From contig CAMBLM010000003.1 in the NCBI GenBank assembly GCA_945868475.1, positions 124,001 through 188,000 of the forward strand: a stretch of DNA of 64,000 nucleotides. The letters run 5' to 3'. Source of the stretch: an uncultured Ruminococcus sp. GTDB taxonomy: Bacteria > Bacillota > Clostridia > Oscillospirales > Ruminococcaceae. Positions 44,032 to 52,739 of this stretch are shown piece by piece. Position 1 is the first letter of the stretch. Each line of letters begins with the position of its first letter. The notes beneath the pieces were generated by a model, which made no database searches, had not been told where the DNA came from, and worked only from the letters and a program-made list of their open reading frames with translations. The position numbers and the translations under genes were made by a program.

Positions 44032-45855
44032 ATGGTAAGAGAAGATTTAAGAAACGTTGCTATCATTGCTCACGTTGACCACGGCAAAACTACCCTCGTT
44101 GACGAAATGTTAAAGCAGGGCGGCGCTTTCCGTGAAAATCAGGAAGTCGCTGACCGTGTAATGGACTCCAACGATATCGAGCGTGAGCGCGGAATCACTA
44201 TCCTTGCAAAAAACACAGCGGTAAACTATAACGGCATCAAGATCAATATCATTGACACCCCGGGTCATGCTGATTTCGGCGGCGAAGTTGAGCGTGTTCT
44301 TAAAATGGTTGACGGCGTTGTCCTCCTCGTTGACGCAGCAGAGGGCTGTATGCCGCAGACCCGTTTCGTTCTCCAGAAGGCTCTTGAAATGGGTCACAAG
44401 ATCATCGTTGTCGTTAACAAGATCGACCGTCCCGATGCCCGTCTTGACGAGATCGGCGATGAGATACTTGAACTTCTCCTTGACCTTGACGCAAGCGAAG
44501 AACAGCTCGAAAGCCCTGTACTCTTCTGCTCAGGTCGTGCAGGCACAGCTTCACTCAGCCAGTATGAAGCAGGCACAGACCTCGTTCCGCTCTTTGAAAC
44601 TATCGTAAACTATATTCCCGCTCCCGAGGGCGACCCCGACGGCCCAATGCAGATGCTCATCTCCTCTATCGACTATAACGATTATGTCGGCAGAACAGGT
44701 ATCGGCAGAATTGAAAGAGGTACTATCCGCGTAAACGAAACCGTTACAGTCGGTGACTACCACGAAAACCGCAAGCCTTACAACAGCAAGATCGTTACTA
44801 TATATCAGATACAGGGACTTAACCGTGTTCCCGTTCAGGAAGCTACCGTAGGCGATATCGTTTGGATATCCGGTATCGAAGACATCACTATCGGCGATAC
44901 TCTCTGCGACAGCTCCAAGTTTGAACCGCTTCCTTTCGTAAAAATTTCCGAACCTACCGTTGAAATGACATTCTCCGTAAACGACAGCCCGTTCGCAGGC
45001 CGTGAGGGCAAGTTCGTTACTTCAAGACAGCTCCGTGAGCGTCTTTTCAAGGAAACTCTCCGCGATGTTTCCCTCCGTGTTACCGAAACCGAGAACACAG
45101 ACTCGTTCCGTGTTGCGGGACGTGGTGAAATGCATCTTTCTATCCTTATCGAAAATATGCGCCGTGAGGGTTATGAGCTTTCCGTTTCCACACCTAAGGT
45201 CCTTATGAAAGAGATCGACGGCGTTATGTGCGAACCTATCGAGCGTCTTGTTATCGACGTTCCCGAGGACGGCGTAGGCGCAGTAATGGAAAAGCTCGGC
45301 AGCAGAAAGGCAGAGCTTCAGACCATGCATCCATCGGGCAGCAGAATGAGGATCGAATTCCTTATCCCTGCAAGAGGTCTTTTCGGCTATAAGTCCGAAT
45401 TCCTCACCGATACAAAGGGCGAAGGCGTTATGAACAGCGTTTTCGACAGCTATCAGCCATACAAGGGCGATATCCCGAGAAGAAACACAGGTTCACTTGT
45501 TTGCTTTGAAACGGGCGAATCTATCACTTACGGTCTTTATAATGCTCAGGAAAGAGGTACACTCTTCATCGGCGCAGGTGTTCCTGTATACGAAGGTATG
45601 ATCGTTGGTCAGTCGCCAAAGGCAGAAGACCTCGTTATCAATGTCTGCAAGAAGAAGCACCTCACCAACACCCGTGCGAGCGGCTCGGACGATGCTCTCC
45701 GTCTTATTCCGCCGAAGATACTCTCCCTCGAGGACAGCCTTGAATTCATTGCTGATGATGAACTTCTTGAGGTTACACCTAAGAATATCCGTATCAGAAA
45801 GAGAATTCTCGACAACTCTCTCCGTGCAAAGACAAGAGCAAAGCTCGGACAGTAA
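44032..45855 (+). CDS. typA: GTP-binding translational GTPase TypA/BipA
   Basis: A 607-residue ribosome-associated GTPase. G1 [10 protein letters not shown], switch I with RERGITI, G3 [12 protein letters not shown]4 NKIDRPDA; then EF-G-like domains and the TypA-specific C terminus with [18 protein letters not shown]. It takes part in ribosome assembly and stress adaptation. The ATG at 44032 follows AAGGAAGG; a frame from 43969 would add residues starting right at the MITE-like element and is not credible. Strong codon bias suggests high expression. Confidence 0.96.
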   Translation: MVREDLRNVAIIAHVDHGKTTLVDEMLKQGGAFRENQEVADRVMDSNDIERERGITILAKNTAVNYNGIKINIIDTPGHADFGGEVERVLKMVDGVVLLVDAAEGCMPQTRFVLQKALEMGHKIIVVVNKIDRPDARLDEIGDEILELLLDLDASEEQLESPVLFCSGRAGTASLSQYEAGTDLVPLFETIVNYIPAPEGDPDGPMQMLISSIDYNDYVGRTGIGRIERGTIRVNETVTVGDYHENRKPYNSKIVTIYQIQGLNRVPVQEATVGDIVWISGIEDITIGDTLCDSSKFEPLPFVKISEPTVEMTFSVNDSPFAGREGKFVTSRQLRERLFKETLRDVSLRVTETENTDSFRVAGRGEMHLSILIENMRREGYELSVSTPKVLMKEIDGVMCEPIERLVIDVPEDGVGAVMEKLGSRKAELQTMHPSGSRMRIEFLIPARGLFGYKSEFLTDTKGEGVMNSVFDSYQPYKGDIPRRNTGSLVCFETGESITYGLYNAQERGTLFIGAGVPVYEGMIVGQSPKAEDLVINVCKKKHLTNTRASGSDDALRLIPPKILSLEDSLEFIADDELLEVTPKNIRIRKRILDNSLRAKTRAKLGQ

Positions 45856-46167
45856 GAATAATTCGGAATTAGGAATTCGGAATGCGGAATTAATTTAATG
45901 CGTAATTCGTAATGCGTAATTGGTTTTGCTCCGTGAATTTGGTCTTTCTAACGTTTGGAACGTTTTTTCCTCTCGTTTATGAATATGTTTTCCGTAGGGG
46001 CGGATTCTATATCCGCCCGTTAGCGCAATACAATGTATGTTGACCGACAGATATTGTAGGGGACGGGTTTCCCGTCCCGTTTTACGCAATTTATATATGT
46101 GGAATGTGAAATTCGGTTGTTTTGGCGATTTATAATAATTCCGAATTCCGAATTCATGATTCCGCAT
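45856..46167. repeat. intergenic repeat tract
   Basis: GAATTAGGAATTCGGAATGCGG, TAATGCGTAATTCG, then CCGTAGGGGCGGATTCTATATCCGCCC and GTAGGGGACGGGTTTCCCGTCCC palindromes, ending in AATTCCGAATTCCG. Fills the 360-bp gap between typA and the GNAT gene. No reading frame is supported. Confidence 0.6.
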
Positions 46168-46199
46168 AAAAAAAGCCGCCGTTCGAGCGGCAATTTTTA
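46168..46199 (+). terminator. short hairpin before the GNAT gene
   Basis: GCCGC-CGTTCGA-GCGGC stem with A run before and ATTTTTAT after. It may terminate upstream transcripts; the GNAT Shine-Dalgarno site follows within 5 bp. Confidence 0.5.
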
Positions 46200-46217
46200 T
46201 CAAGGGGAGGTGATGTT

Positions 46218-46976
46218 TTGTACCGCAGCGAGTTCACAGATGCGGCAGCAGAGCAGCTTGCTGCCGATTATGGCTGCTATAAGCAGGATTTTTTTGCCGA
46301 AGAAAACATAGTCGTGCCGAACAGACCGAAAACGGGCAGCAGAACTATCTTCGACGAAACGCCGTTTTTCCGTATGGCAACAATGGGCAGGAACGCTGTT
46401 ATCTCCGCAGATGAGAGGCTGATACCGTTCTTCGGGCAGCTCTGCGAAAAATATTCAGGTGCGGAAATGTTCAGCGGCAAGGTATGTTATATCATAAACT
46501 GCAAGCTTGCCGAGTACAACAAGTCGATCGGTGACACAAACATCTATTATCTGCCCGATATACCATATAAATACCACAGAAAAAGCGGTGTGAATCTTAA
46601 AGTTTTCGAGGAAAACGAGATAAAAACGCAGCTCTATCCGCACAAAGAGTTCACCAATGCGCTTATGTATAAGGATAAGGGCAGGAGAACAGATAAAGTC
46701 GCTGTCTGCGCGCTTAACGGGAATAATATCATCGCAATGGCAGGCGCAAGCAGTGACAGCGAACGCTTCTGGCAGATAGGCATTGATGTAAAGAAGGAAT
46801 TTCGCGGACTTGGCATCGGTTCTGAGTGCGTTAAGGCACTTACATACGAAATAATGGCGCACGGAGCTATACCTTATTACGGAACATGGAGCGGCAACAT
46901 CGCTTCACAGAATGTAGCGCGCGCGACCGCTTACCGTCCTGCGTGGACGGAGATGTTTGCGCAAAATATTGATTAA
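46218..46976 (+). CDS. GNAT-family N-acetyltransferase
   Basis: A 252-residue protein. The C-terminal third carries the acetyl-CoA-binding signature: VKKEFRGLGIGSECVKAL (R-G-x-G-x-G pattern) preceded by the beta strand FWQIGIDV and followed by TWSGNIASQNVARATAY, where an Asn and Tyr commonly line the active site. The N-terminal half (about 130 residues) is of unknown type, so the substrate is not known. The start is TTG 46218 with GGGGAGGTGATG just upstream. Confidence 0.78.
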   Translation: MYRSEFTDAAAEQLAADYGCYKQDFFAEENIVVPNRPKTGSRTIFDETPFFRMATMGRNAVISADERLIPFFGQLCEKYSGAEMFSGKVCYIINCKLAEYNKSIGDTNIYYLPDIPYKYHRKSGVNLKVFEENEIKTQLYPHKEFTNALMYKDKGRRTDKVAVCALNGNNIIAMAGASSDSERFWQIGIDVKKEFRGLGIGSECVKALTYEIMAHGAIPYYGTWSGNIASQNVARATAYRPAWTEMFAQNID

Positions 46977-46986
46977 TACAAGATCG

Positions 46987-47042
46987 ATCGGGATTTTTAT
47001 GCGGCAAAGGCGCATTGCATGAAAAATCCCGATTTTTATTTT
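46987..47042 (+). terminator. terminator of the GNAT gene
   Basis: ATCGGGATTTTTATGC pairs with GCATGAAAAATCCCGAT, followed by TTTTATTTT. Confidence 0.85.
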
Positions 47043-47059
47043 CTGCGGCTTTTCATATC

Positions 47060-47194
47060 ACAATTACCTTCACGGTATTTCAACGGGTAAATAGTGAACT
47101 TTTGATGTGAGTGCATTTCAAATCATCTCATTTTCCTGTCCCTGGAATGATTTTTAAGAAGAATGATTCACTCGTTGAAATAACGTGTAATTAT
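47060..47194. repeat. imperfect palindrome (MITE-like, single copy)
   Basis: ACAATTACCTTCACGGTATTTCAACGGGT at the left (in parts) matches ATTCACTCGTTGAAATAACGTGTAATT at the right in inverted orientation. About 135 bp, ending 12 bp before the zapA promoter -35 box. Confidence 0.5.
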
Positions 47195-47206
47195 CTTGCA
47201 ATGCTA

Positions 47207-47235
47207 TTGAAAAAAACCGAAAAATGTTGTATAAT
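47207..47235 (+). promoter_or_regulatory. promoter of zapA and the U32 peptidase gene
   Basis: TTGAAA at 47207-47212 and TATAAT at 47230-47235, 17-bp spacer. A 37-bp mini element then lies within the predicted leader. Confidence 0.72.
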
Positions 47236-47299
47236 AATATTATATTGGCAAAATGTCCTGTCAGGCGTTTTGACGGACACGAATTTATTTCTGCTGTTA

Positions 47300-47336
47300 T
47301 ACTGATTTTTGTCTACACTTTGATCAAAAATTAGTA
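47300..47336 (+). mobile_element. 37-bp mini element (single end of type C)
   Basis: TACTGATTTTTGTCTACACT ... AAAATTAGTA, TTA on both sides (47297-47299, 47337-47339). Same size and design as the one at 35579. Confidence 0.65.
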
Positions 47337-47386
47337 TTAATATCCGGGCGGCATTGTGGGCGTTTCCCACAGAAAGGAACAACACT

Positions 47387-47770
47387 ATGAATAAAGTCAG
47401 AGTTACGATTTGCGGAAAGGAATATGCGCTCAAGACCGAGGAGAGCGCAAGCTATTTCTATGCACTTGCGAAAAAGGTAGAAAAGGAAATTGACGGAATG
47501 GTCGCACAGTCGGACAGCATCAGCGTTCAGTCTGCGGCTGTATTGGCGGCTCTTTCCGCTTTTGACGAGGCACAGAAAGCCAACGAGAGCATCGACAATA
47601 TCCGCACACAGATAAAGGAATACGTTGACGAAGCCTGCGCGGCAAGAGCCGAAAAGGAAGAAGCTTTGAAGCAGGTCGAGGAGCTTAAACTAAAGATAAA
47701 AGATCTTGAAAGCCAGCTCGAAATTTCCCAGATGAAAGAAACCATCGACAAATCGGTGAACAAGAAGTAA
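47387..47770 (+). CDS. zapA: cell division protein ZapA
   Basis: A 127-residue protein that crosslinks FtsZ filaments at midcell. The N-terminal MNKVRVTICGKEYALKTEESASYFYALAKKVEKEI strand-helix unit is typical, followed by a coiled coil that continues to the end (REEALKQVEELKLKIKDLESQLEI-like). The ATG at 47387 follows AAAGGAAC. It ends overlapping the U32 peptidase start (TAATG), a gene pairing seen widely in Firmicutes. Confidence 0.9.
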   Translation: MNKVRVTICGKEYALKTEESASYFYALAKKVEKEIDGMVAQSDSISVQSAAVLAALSAFDEAQKANESIDNIRTQIKEYVDEACAARAEKEEALKQVEELKLKIKDLESQLEISQMKETIDKSVNKK

Positions 47771-49800
47771 TGAGCATTGAGATACTTGCCCCTGCAGGAA
47801 GCCTTGACAGCATCTATGCCGCCGTGCGGTGCGGAGCGAATGCTGTTTACGTCGGCGGAAGCCGTTTTTCGGCACGGGCAAACGCGACGAATTTCACTTC
47901 CGAAGAGCTTGAAAAAGCGGTCGATTACTGCCACCTGCACAACGTTAAAATTTATCAGGCGGTAAACACGCTCGTGTTTGACAATGAGCTTTCCGACTTT
48001 CTCAAAGCGGCGAAGCTTTCAGCCGAACTGGGCATTGACGCTTTCATCGTTCAGGACGTCGGCGCGGCTAAAATGCTGAAGCAGGCTTTGCCCGATATGA
48101 AGCTCAACGCTTCAACGCAGATGTCGATACACACCAAAGAGGGCGCACTGCTTGCGAAAGAATCGGGCTTTTCGAGAGTTGTTCTTTCGAGGGAGCTTTC
48201 GTTTGAAACGATAAAAGACATAACCTCTGCCGATATCGAGGTCGAAACCTTTATCCACGGCGCGCTGTGTATGTCCGTTTCGGGTCAGTGCTATATGAGC
48301 GCGATGATAGGCTCGCGAAGTGCAGACCGAGGACTTTGTGCGCAGGCATGCAGACTGCCTTTTTCCGCGATAAAAGGGCAGGAACGAAGCGACCTTTCGC
48401 TCAAAGACCTTTCGGGTATCGACTTTATCCCCGAGCTTGAAAAAGCAGGCGTTACTTCGATAAAGATAGAGGGCAGAATGAAGCGCGCGGAGTATGTTGC
48501 CGCCGCTGTTTCCGCCTGCCGTGCGAAAGCTGACGGAAAAGAACCCGATATCGACACGCTCGAAGCGGTGTTCTCGCGGAGCGGATTCACGGACGGTTAT
48601 CTCACGGGAAAGCTTGGCGCGGAGATGTTCGGGACACGCCGCAAAGAGGATGTTGTTGCCGCAAAGGACGTTCTCCCGAAGCTTGCGGAGCTTTATCACA
48701 GGGAAACGAAAGCCTGTAATGCCGATTTTGAATGTACGATAAAGTCGGACGAGCAGGTCACGCTCAGAATGAGTGCGGACGGCGAAAGCGTGACCGTTCA
48801 CGGTGACATTCCGCAGATAGCGCAGAACCGACCTACCGACCGCGAAATGATAGAAAAACAGCTTTCAAAGCTTGGCGACACACCTTACAGCTTCGGCGAG
48901 CTTAAAGCCGACATCGGTGAGGGACTTATCGTTCCTGCATCGGCACTCAATGCGCTCCGCCGTGAAGCTGTCGAAAAGCTGGACGAAGCAAGGATAAAGG
49001 CAAAGCGCAAGCCGCAGAGGTTCGTTCCCGTTGAACTGAACTTCCCGAAGCTTCTCAACATAAAGCCGATGTCGTTCCGTGCAAGGCTGTACAAAGCCGA
49101 ACAGCTTTCGGGCGTTCCCGAGAGCTTTGAGATAGCTTTTCTGCCGATCGATACGCTCCTTTCGGGCGTGATAAAAGGCAAGGTCAGGCTTGGAGCGGCT
49201 CTGCCGAGGTTCGTAACTGACGAAAAGCTGCTTGAAAAGAAGCTTGAAAAGCTTAAAACGCTCGGTATAGACGATGTTCTTTGCACGAATTACGCACATA
49301 TAAGGCTTTGCCGTGGAAAATTCGTTATGCACGGCGATTTCGGACTGAATGTGACGAACTCGCTCACGCTGAAAAAATACGCCGAAATGGGACTCGCCGA
49401 TGCTACAGCTTCGTTCGAGATGAAGCTTACGCAGATAAATCAGCTTGGCGATATGCTTCCCTACGGCTTCATCGCATACGGACGTTTGCCGCTCATGCTG
49501 ACGAGAAACTGCCCGATAAAGCAGGCTGTCGGCGGCTGTAAAAACTGCACGGGCGGACTAACCGACCGAACGGGACGCTTCTTTCCCGTAAAATGTGACG
49601 GTACGGCGAGCGAAGTGCTGAACAGTGATGTTCTCGTTATGTCCGACCGATTGAACGAGGCGAACTGCGATTTTGCAACGCTTATTTTCACGGACGAAAC
49701 TCCCGAGCGTGTAAAGCAGGTCTGTGACTGCTATGAAAAGCGCAGAAAGCTTGACACAGACGGCATCACAAGGGGACTTTACTACCGCGGTATTATATAA
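47770..49800 (+). CDS. U32-family peptidase (DUF3656 type)
   Basis: A 676-residue protein of the U32 peptidase family. The N-terminal barrel has LAPAGSLDSIYAAVRCGANAVYVGG and GALCMSVSGQCYMSAMIGSRSADRGLCAQACR, with the conserved cysteines that probably ligate an Fe-S cluster, and IKIEGRMKRAEYVA. The C-terminal half is the DUF3656 extension and has another Cys set (CPIKQ, GGCKNC, CDGT). Members of this group hydroxylate or modify rRNA/tRNA in some bacteria, while others are called collagenases; I would not commit. Overlaps zapA by one base. Confidence 0.9.
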   Translation: MSIEILAPAGSLDSIYAAVRCGANAVYVGGSRFSARANATNFTSEELEKAVDYCHLHNVKIYQAVNTLVFDNELSDFLKAAKLSAELGIDAFIVQDVGAAKMLKQALPDMKLNASTQMSIHTKEGALLAKESGFSRVVLSRELSFETIKDITSADIEVETFIHGALCMSVSGQCYMSAMIGSRSADRGLCAQACRLPFSAIKGQERSDLSLKDLSGIDFIPELEKAGVTSIKIEGRMKRAEYVAAAVSACRAKADGKEPDIDTLEAVFSRSGFTDGYLTGKLGAEMFGTRRKEDVVAAKDVLPKLAELYHRETKACNADFECTIKSDEQVTLRMSADGESVTVHGDIPQIAQNRPTDREMIEKQLSKLGDTPYSFGELKADIGEGLIVPASALNALRREAVEKLDEARIKAKRKPQRFVPVELNFPKLLNIKPMSFRARLYKAEQLSGVPESFEIAFLPIDTLLSGVIKGKVRLGAALPRFVTDEKLLEKKLEKLKTLGIDDVLCTNYAHIRLCRGKFVMHGDFGLNVTNSLTLKKYAEMGLADATASFEMKLTQINQLGDMLPYGFIAYGRLPLMLTRNCPIKQAVGGCKNCTGGLTDRTGRFFPVKCDGTASEVLNSDVLVMSDRLNEANCDFATLIFTDETPERVKQVCDCYEKRRKLDTDGITRGLYYRGII

Positions 49801-49874
49801 ATGCGGAAGTTCTGCGCTTATTTGCGTGAAAAGGCTGATTTGACAGCCCATAGAGGAAAATTTGTAATATACGG

Positions 49875-49902
49875 TTGATTTTTGCCGCAAATATGGTATA
49901 AT
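49875..49902 (+). promoter_or_regulatory. promoter of serS
   Basis: TTGATT at 49875-49880 and TATAAT at 49897-49902, 16-bp spacer. The predicted leader is only about 30 nt, so there is no room for a T-box. Confidence 0.7.
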
Positions 49903-49936
49903 TAAATTAATATTTATGTTTTAAGGAGAGTTTATT

Positions 49937-51235
49937 ATGCTCGATATTAAATTTGTCCGTGAAAATCCGGACGCTGTAAAGGAAAACATCAAGAAAAAAT
50001 TTCAGGACGATAAGCTTCCTCTCGTTGACGAAGTAATTGAACTCGATGCAAAGCTTCGTGCCGCAAAGACAAGAGCTGACGAGCTTCGTGCTATCAGAAA
50101 CAAGACCTCCAAGGAGATCGGCGCACTTATGGCTCAGGGCAAAAAGGACGAAGCCGAAGAAGCCAAGAAGAAAGTAACCGCTTTCGGCGATGAACTTTCC
50201 GCACTCGAAAAGGAAGAAAGCGAAACTGAAAAGGAACTCACCGCAAGAATGATGAGGATCCCTAACATCATTGACCCGTCCGTTCCTATCGGCAAGGACG
50301 ACAGCGAAAACGTTGAGATCAAGAGATACGGCGAACCCGTTGTTCCCGACTTCGAGATCCCTTACCACTCTGAGATCATGGAAAGCTTTGACGGCATCGA
50401 CAAGGAAGCAGCAGGACGTGTTGCAGGCAACGGCTTCTATTATCTCATGGGCGATATTGCAAGACTTCACTCCGCAGTTCTCGCCTATGCAAGAGATTTT
50501 ATGATCGACCGCGGCTTCACATACTGTATTCCGCCTTATATGATCCGCAGCAACGTTGTTACGGGCGTTATGAGCTTTGCGGAAATGGACGCTATGATGT
50601 ACAAGATCGAGGGCGAAGACCTCTACCTCATCGGTACTTCCGAACACTCTATGATCGGTAAGTACATCGATACTATCGTTCAGGAGGACACACTTCCTCA
50701 CACCCTCACAAGCTATTCGCCTTGCTTCCGTAAGGAAAAGGGCGCACACGGCATCGAGGAGAGAGGTGTTTACAGAATCCACCAGTTTGAAAAGCAGGAA
50801 ATGATCGTTGTATGTAAGCCGGAAGACAGCCCGATGTGGTTCGACAAGCTCTGGCAGAACACAGTTGACCTCTTCCGTTCAATGGATATCCCCGTAAGAA
50901 CTATCGAGTGCTGCTCGGGCGACCTTGCAGACCTCAAAGTCAAGTCCTACGATGTTGAAGCATGGTCACCTCGTCAGAAGAAGTATTTTGAAGTCGGCAG
51001 CTGCTCCAACCTCGGTGATGCACAGGCAAGACGTCTTAAGATCCGCGTAAACGGCAAGGACGGCAAGTACTTTGCACACACACTCAACAACACAGTTGTT
51101 GCTCCTCCGAGAATGCTCATCGCATTCCTTGAAAATCATCTTCAGGCTGACGGCACAGTAACTATCCCTGAAGTTCTCCGTCCTTACATGGGCGGCAAGG
51201 AAGTTCTTGTTCCTAAGAAATCATGCGTAAAATAA
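49937..51235 (+). CDS. serS: seryl-tRNA synthetase
   Basis: A 432-residue class II synthetase charging tRNA-Ser. An N-terminal antiparallel coiled coil (about residues 25-105) binds the long variable arm. Class II motifs follow: motif 2 in CFRKEKGAHGIEERGVYRIHQFEKQEM and motif 3 in NNTVVAPPRMLIAFLENHL; serine site at GTSEHSMIG. Normal length. The ATG at 49937 follows AAGGAGAG. Repeats begin at its stop codon. Confidence 0.96.
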   Translation: MLDIKFVRENPDAVKENIKKKFQDDKLPLVDEVIELDAKLRAAKTRADELRAIRNKTSKEIGALMAQGKKDEAEEAKKKVTAFGDELSALEKEESETEKELTARMMRIPNIIDPSVPIGKDDSENVEIKRYGEPVVPDFEIPYHSEIMESFDGIDKEAAGRVAGNGFYYLMGDIARLHSAVLAYARDFMIDRGFTYCIPPYMIRSNVVTGVMSFAEMDAMMYKIEGEDLYLIGTSEHSMIGKYIDTIVQEDTLPHTLTSYSPCFRKEKGAHGIEERGVYRIHQFEKQEMIVVCKPEDSPMWFDKLWQNTVDLFRSMDIPVRTIECCSGDLADLKVKSYDVEAWSPRQKKYFEVGSCSNLGDAQARRLKIRVNGKDGKYFAHTLNNTVVAPPRMLIAFLENHLQADGTVTIPEVLRPYMGGKEVLVPKKSCVK

Positions 51236-51545
51236 TGCGTAATTTTTTGCTTTGCTCAACTTTGTTTCGGCGTTGCGAAGCCAAATAGCTGGTCGAGCTG
51301 AGCACAGCTCGTCAGGTGTCCAGAGGGCGGAAGCCCTTGGTCGCTCTCCGCAGAGAGCGAAACTCCCCTAAACTAACAGTTAAATGCATTGCCGCAATAG
51401 CGAAATCACTAACAGCCAAAATGGCGCAATTCACATCAAAAAAGGCAAAACCAAAATGTGAATTGCGCCATTTCTTTTACCCGAAGAACCATCCTTGAAG
51501 CAAAGATCCACGAACGAAGTGAGTGGATCTGAAGTTTCAACGCAT
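51236..51545. repeat. repeat-rich intergenic region
   Basis: AATGCGTAATTTTTTGC at the serS end, GTCCAGAGGGCGGAAGCCCTTGGTCGC (in parts), then AATGGCGCAATTCACATC paired with ATGTGAATTGCGCCATT (51420-51472) and AAGATCCACGAACGAAGTGAGTGGATCT (51500-51531). The last two have relatives at 19455 and 19556. No credible frame. Confidence 0.55.
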
Positions 51546-51550
51546 TACAT

Positions 51551-51703
51551 GAGATCGACAATATCGATGTTGATATCAAGCAGATATCGGGCGTCGTTCA
51601 GGCGAACTCCGCTACCGCAGAGGAAAGCGCAGCCGCTTCCGAAGAGCTTTCGGGTCAGGCTGATTCGCTCAAGGAGCTTATCGGAAAATTCACGCTCAAA
51701 TAA
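51551..51703 (+). pseudogene. orphan C-terminal tail of a methyl-accepting chemotaxis protein
   Basis: 50 codons in frame, EIDNIDVDIKQISG, VVQANSATAEESAAASEELS and GQADSLKELIGKFTLK, then TAA. This is the distal half of the chemoreceptor signalling coiled coil with the conserved NSATAEESAAASEEL. There is no start codon: upstream the frame enters a repeat and hits TGA at 51530-51532. A terminator follows. The rest of the gene was therefore deleted or moved, with the repeat at the breakpoint. Confidence 0.75.
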
Positions 51704-51708
51704 AAAAG

Positions 51709-51743
51709 ATACCCTCATCGCTCGCATTGAACGGTGAGGGTAT
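51709..51743. terminator. terminator after the chemoreceptor remnant
   Basis: GATACCCTCA pairs with GTGAGGGTATT; a short A run before and ATTGTC after. It sits between the remnant and the convergent GyrI-like gene and may serve both. Confidence 0.7.
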
Positions 51744-51745
51744 TG

Positions 51746-52168
51746 TCATACAATATTCTCGCTTATCCCAATATAAATATCGTAAGCATTGTCGGAGGGA
51801 TCGCGCTCGACGATGTACGGTGCGGTTATCGGGGTGAGCGAATTTTTTTCAATATAATCGTTGAGTTCGGCAAGACTTTTGCGTATTGTCCCGAAGCTGC
51901 CGTAGTGCCTTAACCTTGCCGCGTTGACGAGCATTACGCGCTCCTTGAAGCTGTAATTTTCATTCGAGCGGAACTCCCTGTTGACCGGGACGAGAAACTC
52001 TGTCCCACCGTTCCGCTTTGCAACAATGATATCGCCGCAGATATCGAATTTGAGGACTGAGATATTCTCCTTTATCCCCTTTAACATCTGCGGAACGAAT
52101 TCATCACTGACATCTGCGCAATGCGAAAGCACTTTTTCCGCCGTCAGGATCTGATGTTCGATTACCAA
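51746..52168 (-). CDS. GyrI-like effector-binding-domain protein
   Basis: A 140-residue protein without a DNA-binding domain. LRHYGSFGTIRKSLAELNDYIEKN and ITAPYIVERDPSDNAYDIYIGI match the effector-binding fold of the GyrI/AraC-type small-molecule-binding proteins (the pattern of conserved Tyr, Gly and a final beta hairpin). It may bind or hydrolyse a small molecule. The start is TTG 52168 after GGCGGTGAC. A tiny frame lies upstream on the same strand, from which it is now separated by a 211-bp MITE-like element. Confidence 0.6.
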   Translation of the reverse strand: MVIEHQILTAEKVLSHCADVSDEFVPQMLKGIKENISVLKFDICGDIIVAKRNGGTEFLVPVNREFRSNENYSFKERVMLVNAARLRHYGSFGTIRKSLAELNDYIEKNSLTPITAPYIVERDPSDNAYDIYIGISENIV

Positions 52169-52183
52169 ATTGTCACCGCCTTA

Positions 52184-52394
52184 TACTAATTTTTAAACTG
52201 AAAGTGTACAAAAAATCAAGCAAAAGCTCGCAGCTGTTGTAACAGCTTGATGTTGAAAACAGCTTTATATGGCTTTTGCACCGTTTTTTTGTCTGCACTT
52301 TGATTAAAAATTAGGAAAAAGCTGATTAAAGCGAAGCGTTCGTTTTGCCATTTTGAAAAATGGCAAAAACGTATTAATCAGCGTTTCCTTAGTA
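52184..52394 (+). mobile_element. MITE-like element, type C, with an internal insert (211 bp)
   Basis: TACTAATTTTTAAACTGAAAG ... ACTTTGATTAAAAATTAG, then an insert GGAAAAAGCTGATTAA...TTAATCAGCGTTTCC (52313-52388), then TTAGTA. TTA on both sides (52181-52183, 52395-52397). The right TTA is the stop codon of the tiny minus-strand frame. Confidence 0.72.
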
Positions 52395-52439
52395 TTAGCC
52401 AAAGATCTTATTGATGATCTCCATAATTTCACGCCACAT
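52395..52439 (-). CDS. possible 14-residue amphipathic peptide
   Basis: MWREIMEIINKIFG, ATG at 52439, with a very strong GGAGG site (part of GGAGGTAGG, 52444-52452) 8 bp upstream. In a helix, W2, I5, M6, I8, I9, I12 and F13 fall on one face and R3, E4, E7, N10, K11 on the other, as in signalling or membrane-active peptides. The stop codon TAA is the flank of the adjoining MITE-like element; if the element duplicated it, the original gene also ended here, followed by the GyrI-like gene. It is flanked on both sides by such elements. Too short to be certain. Confidence 0.45.
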   Translation of the reverse strand: MWREIMEIINKIFG

Positions 52440-52467
52440 ATTTCCTACCTCCAATTATATTATTTTA

Positions 52468-52581
52468 TACTAAACAGCAAACAGCATTTAAAATTCGGAA
52501 AATTCAAGCCAATGATCCTGCAGCCGGTATATCGGATATCGGTGCATATCTTTCCTTTATTTTATTGGTGTTTTCTTAGTA
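52468..52581 (+). mobile_element. MITE-like element, type A (114 bp)
   Basis: TACTAAACAGCAAACAGCATTT ... TTATTGGTG-TTTTC-TTAGTA; TTA on both sides (52465-52467, 52582-52584). The right end is disturbed where the inserts at 35724 and 52184 occur. The rest of 52582-52668 is AT-rich and empty. Confidence 0.75.
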
Positions 52582-52668
52582 TTAATAATAATAATATACA
52601 TTGGGTGGAATTAAATTTAAACTAAAATCGAGTAAAGACCCCGTTTTTTTATGTAAAGCGGAAAAATA

Positions 52669-52697
52669 TTGAAAATCGGACGCTTTTGTGATATAAT
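52669..52697 (+). promoter_or_regulatory. promoter of the LytTR two-component operon
   Basis: TTGAAA at 52669-52674 and TATAAT at 52692-52697, 17-bp spacer. Confidence 0.72.
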
Positions 52698-52739
52698 ATT
52701 CTGAAGAAGATAATTTACGGTCGTGACGGGGCGGTGAAA

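Noticed and set aside
49800-49936. T-box before serS
   Set aside because: The promoter leaves only about 30 nt of leader, too short for a T-box.
52190-52400. CRISPR-like or tandem-repeat array around 52.2-52.6 kb
   Set aside because: The repeats are inverted ends of MITE-like elements, not equally spaced direct repeats, and no cas gene is present.
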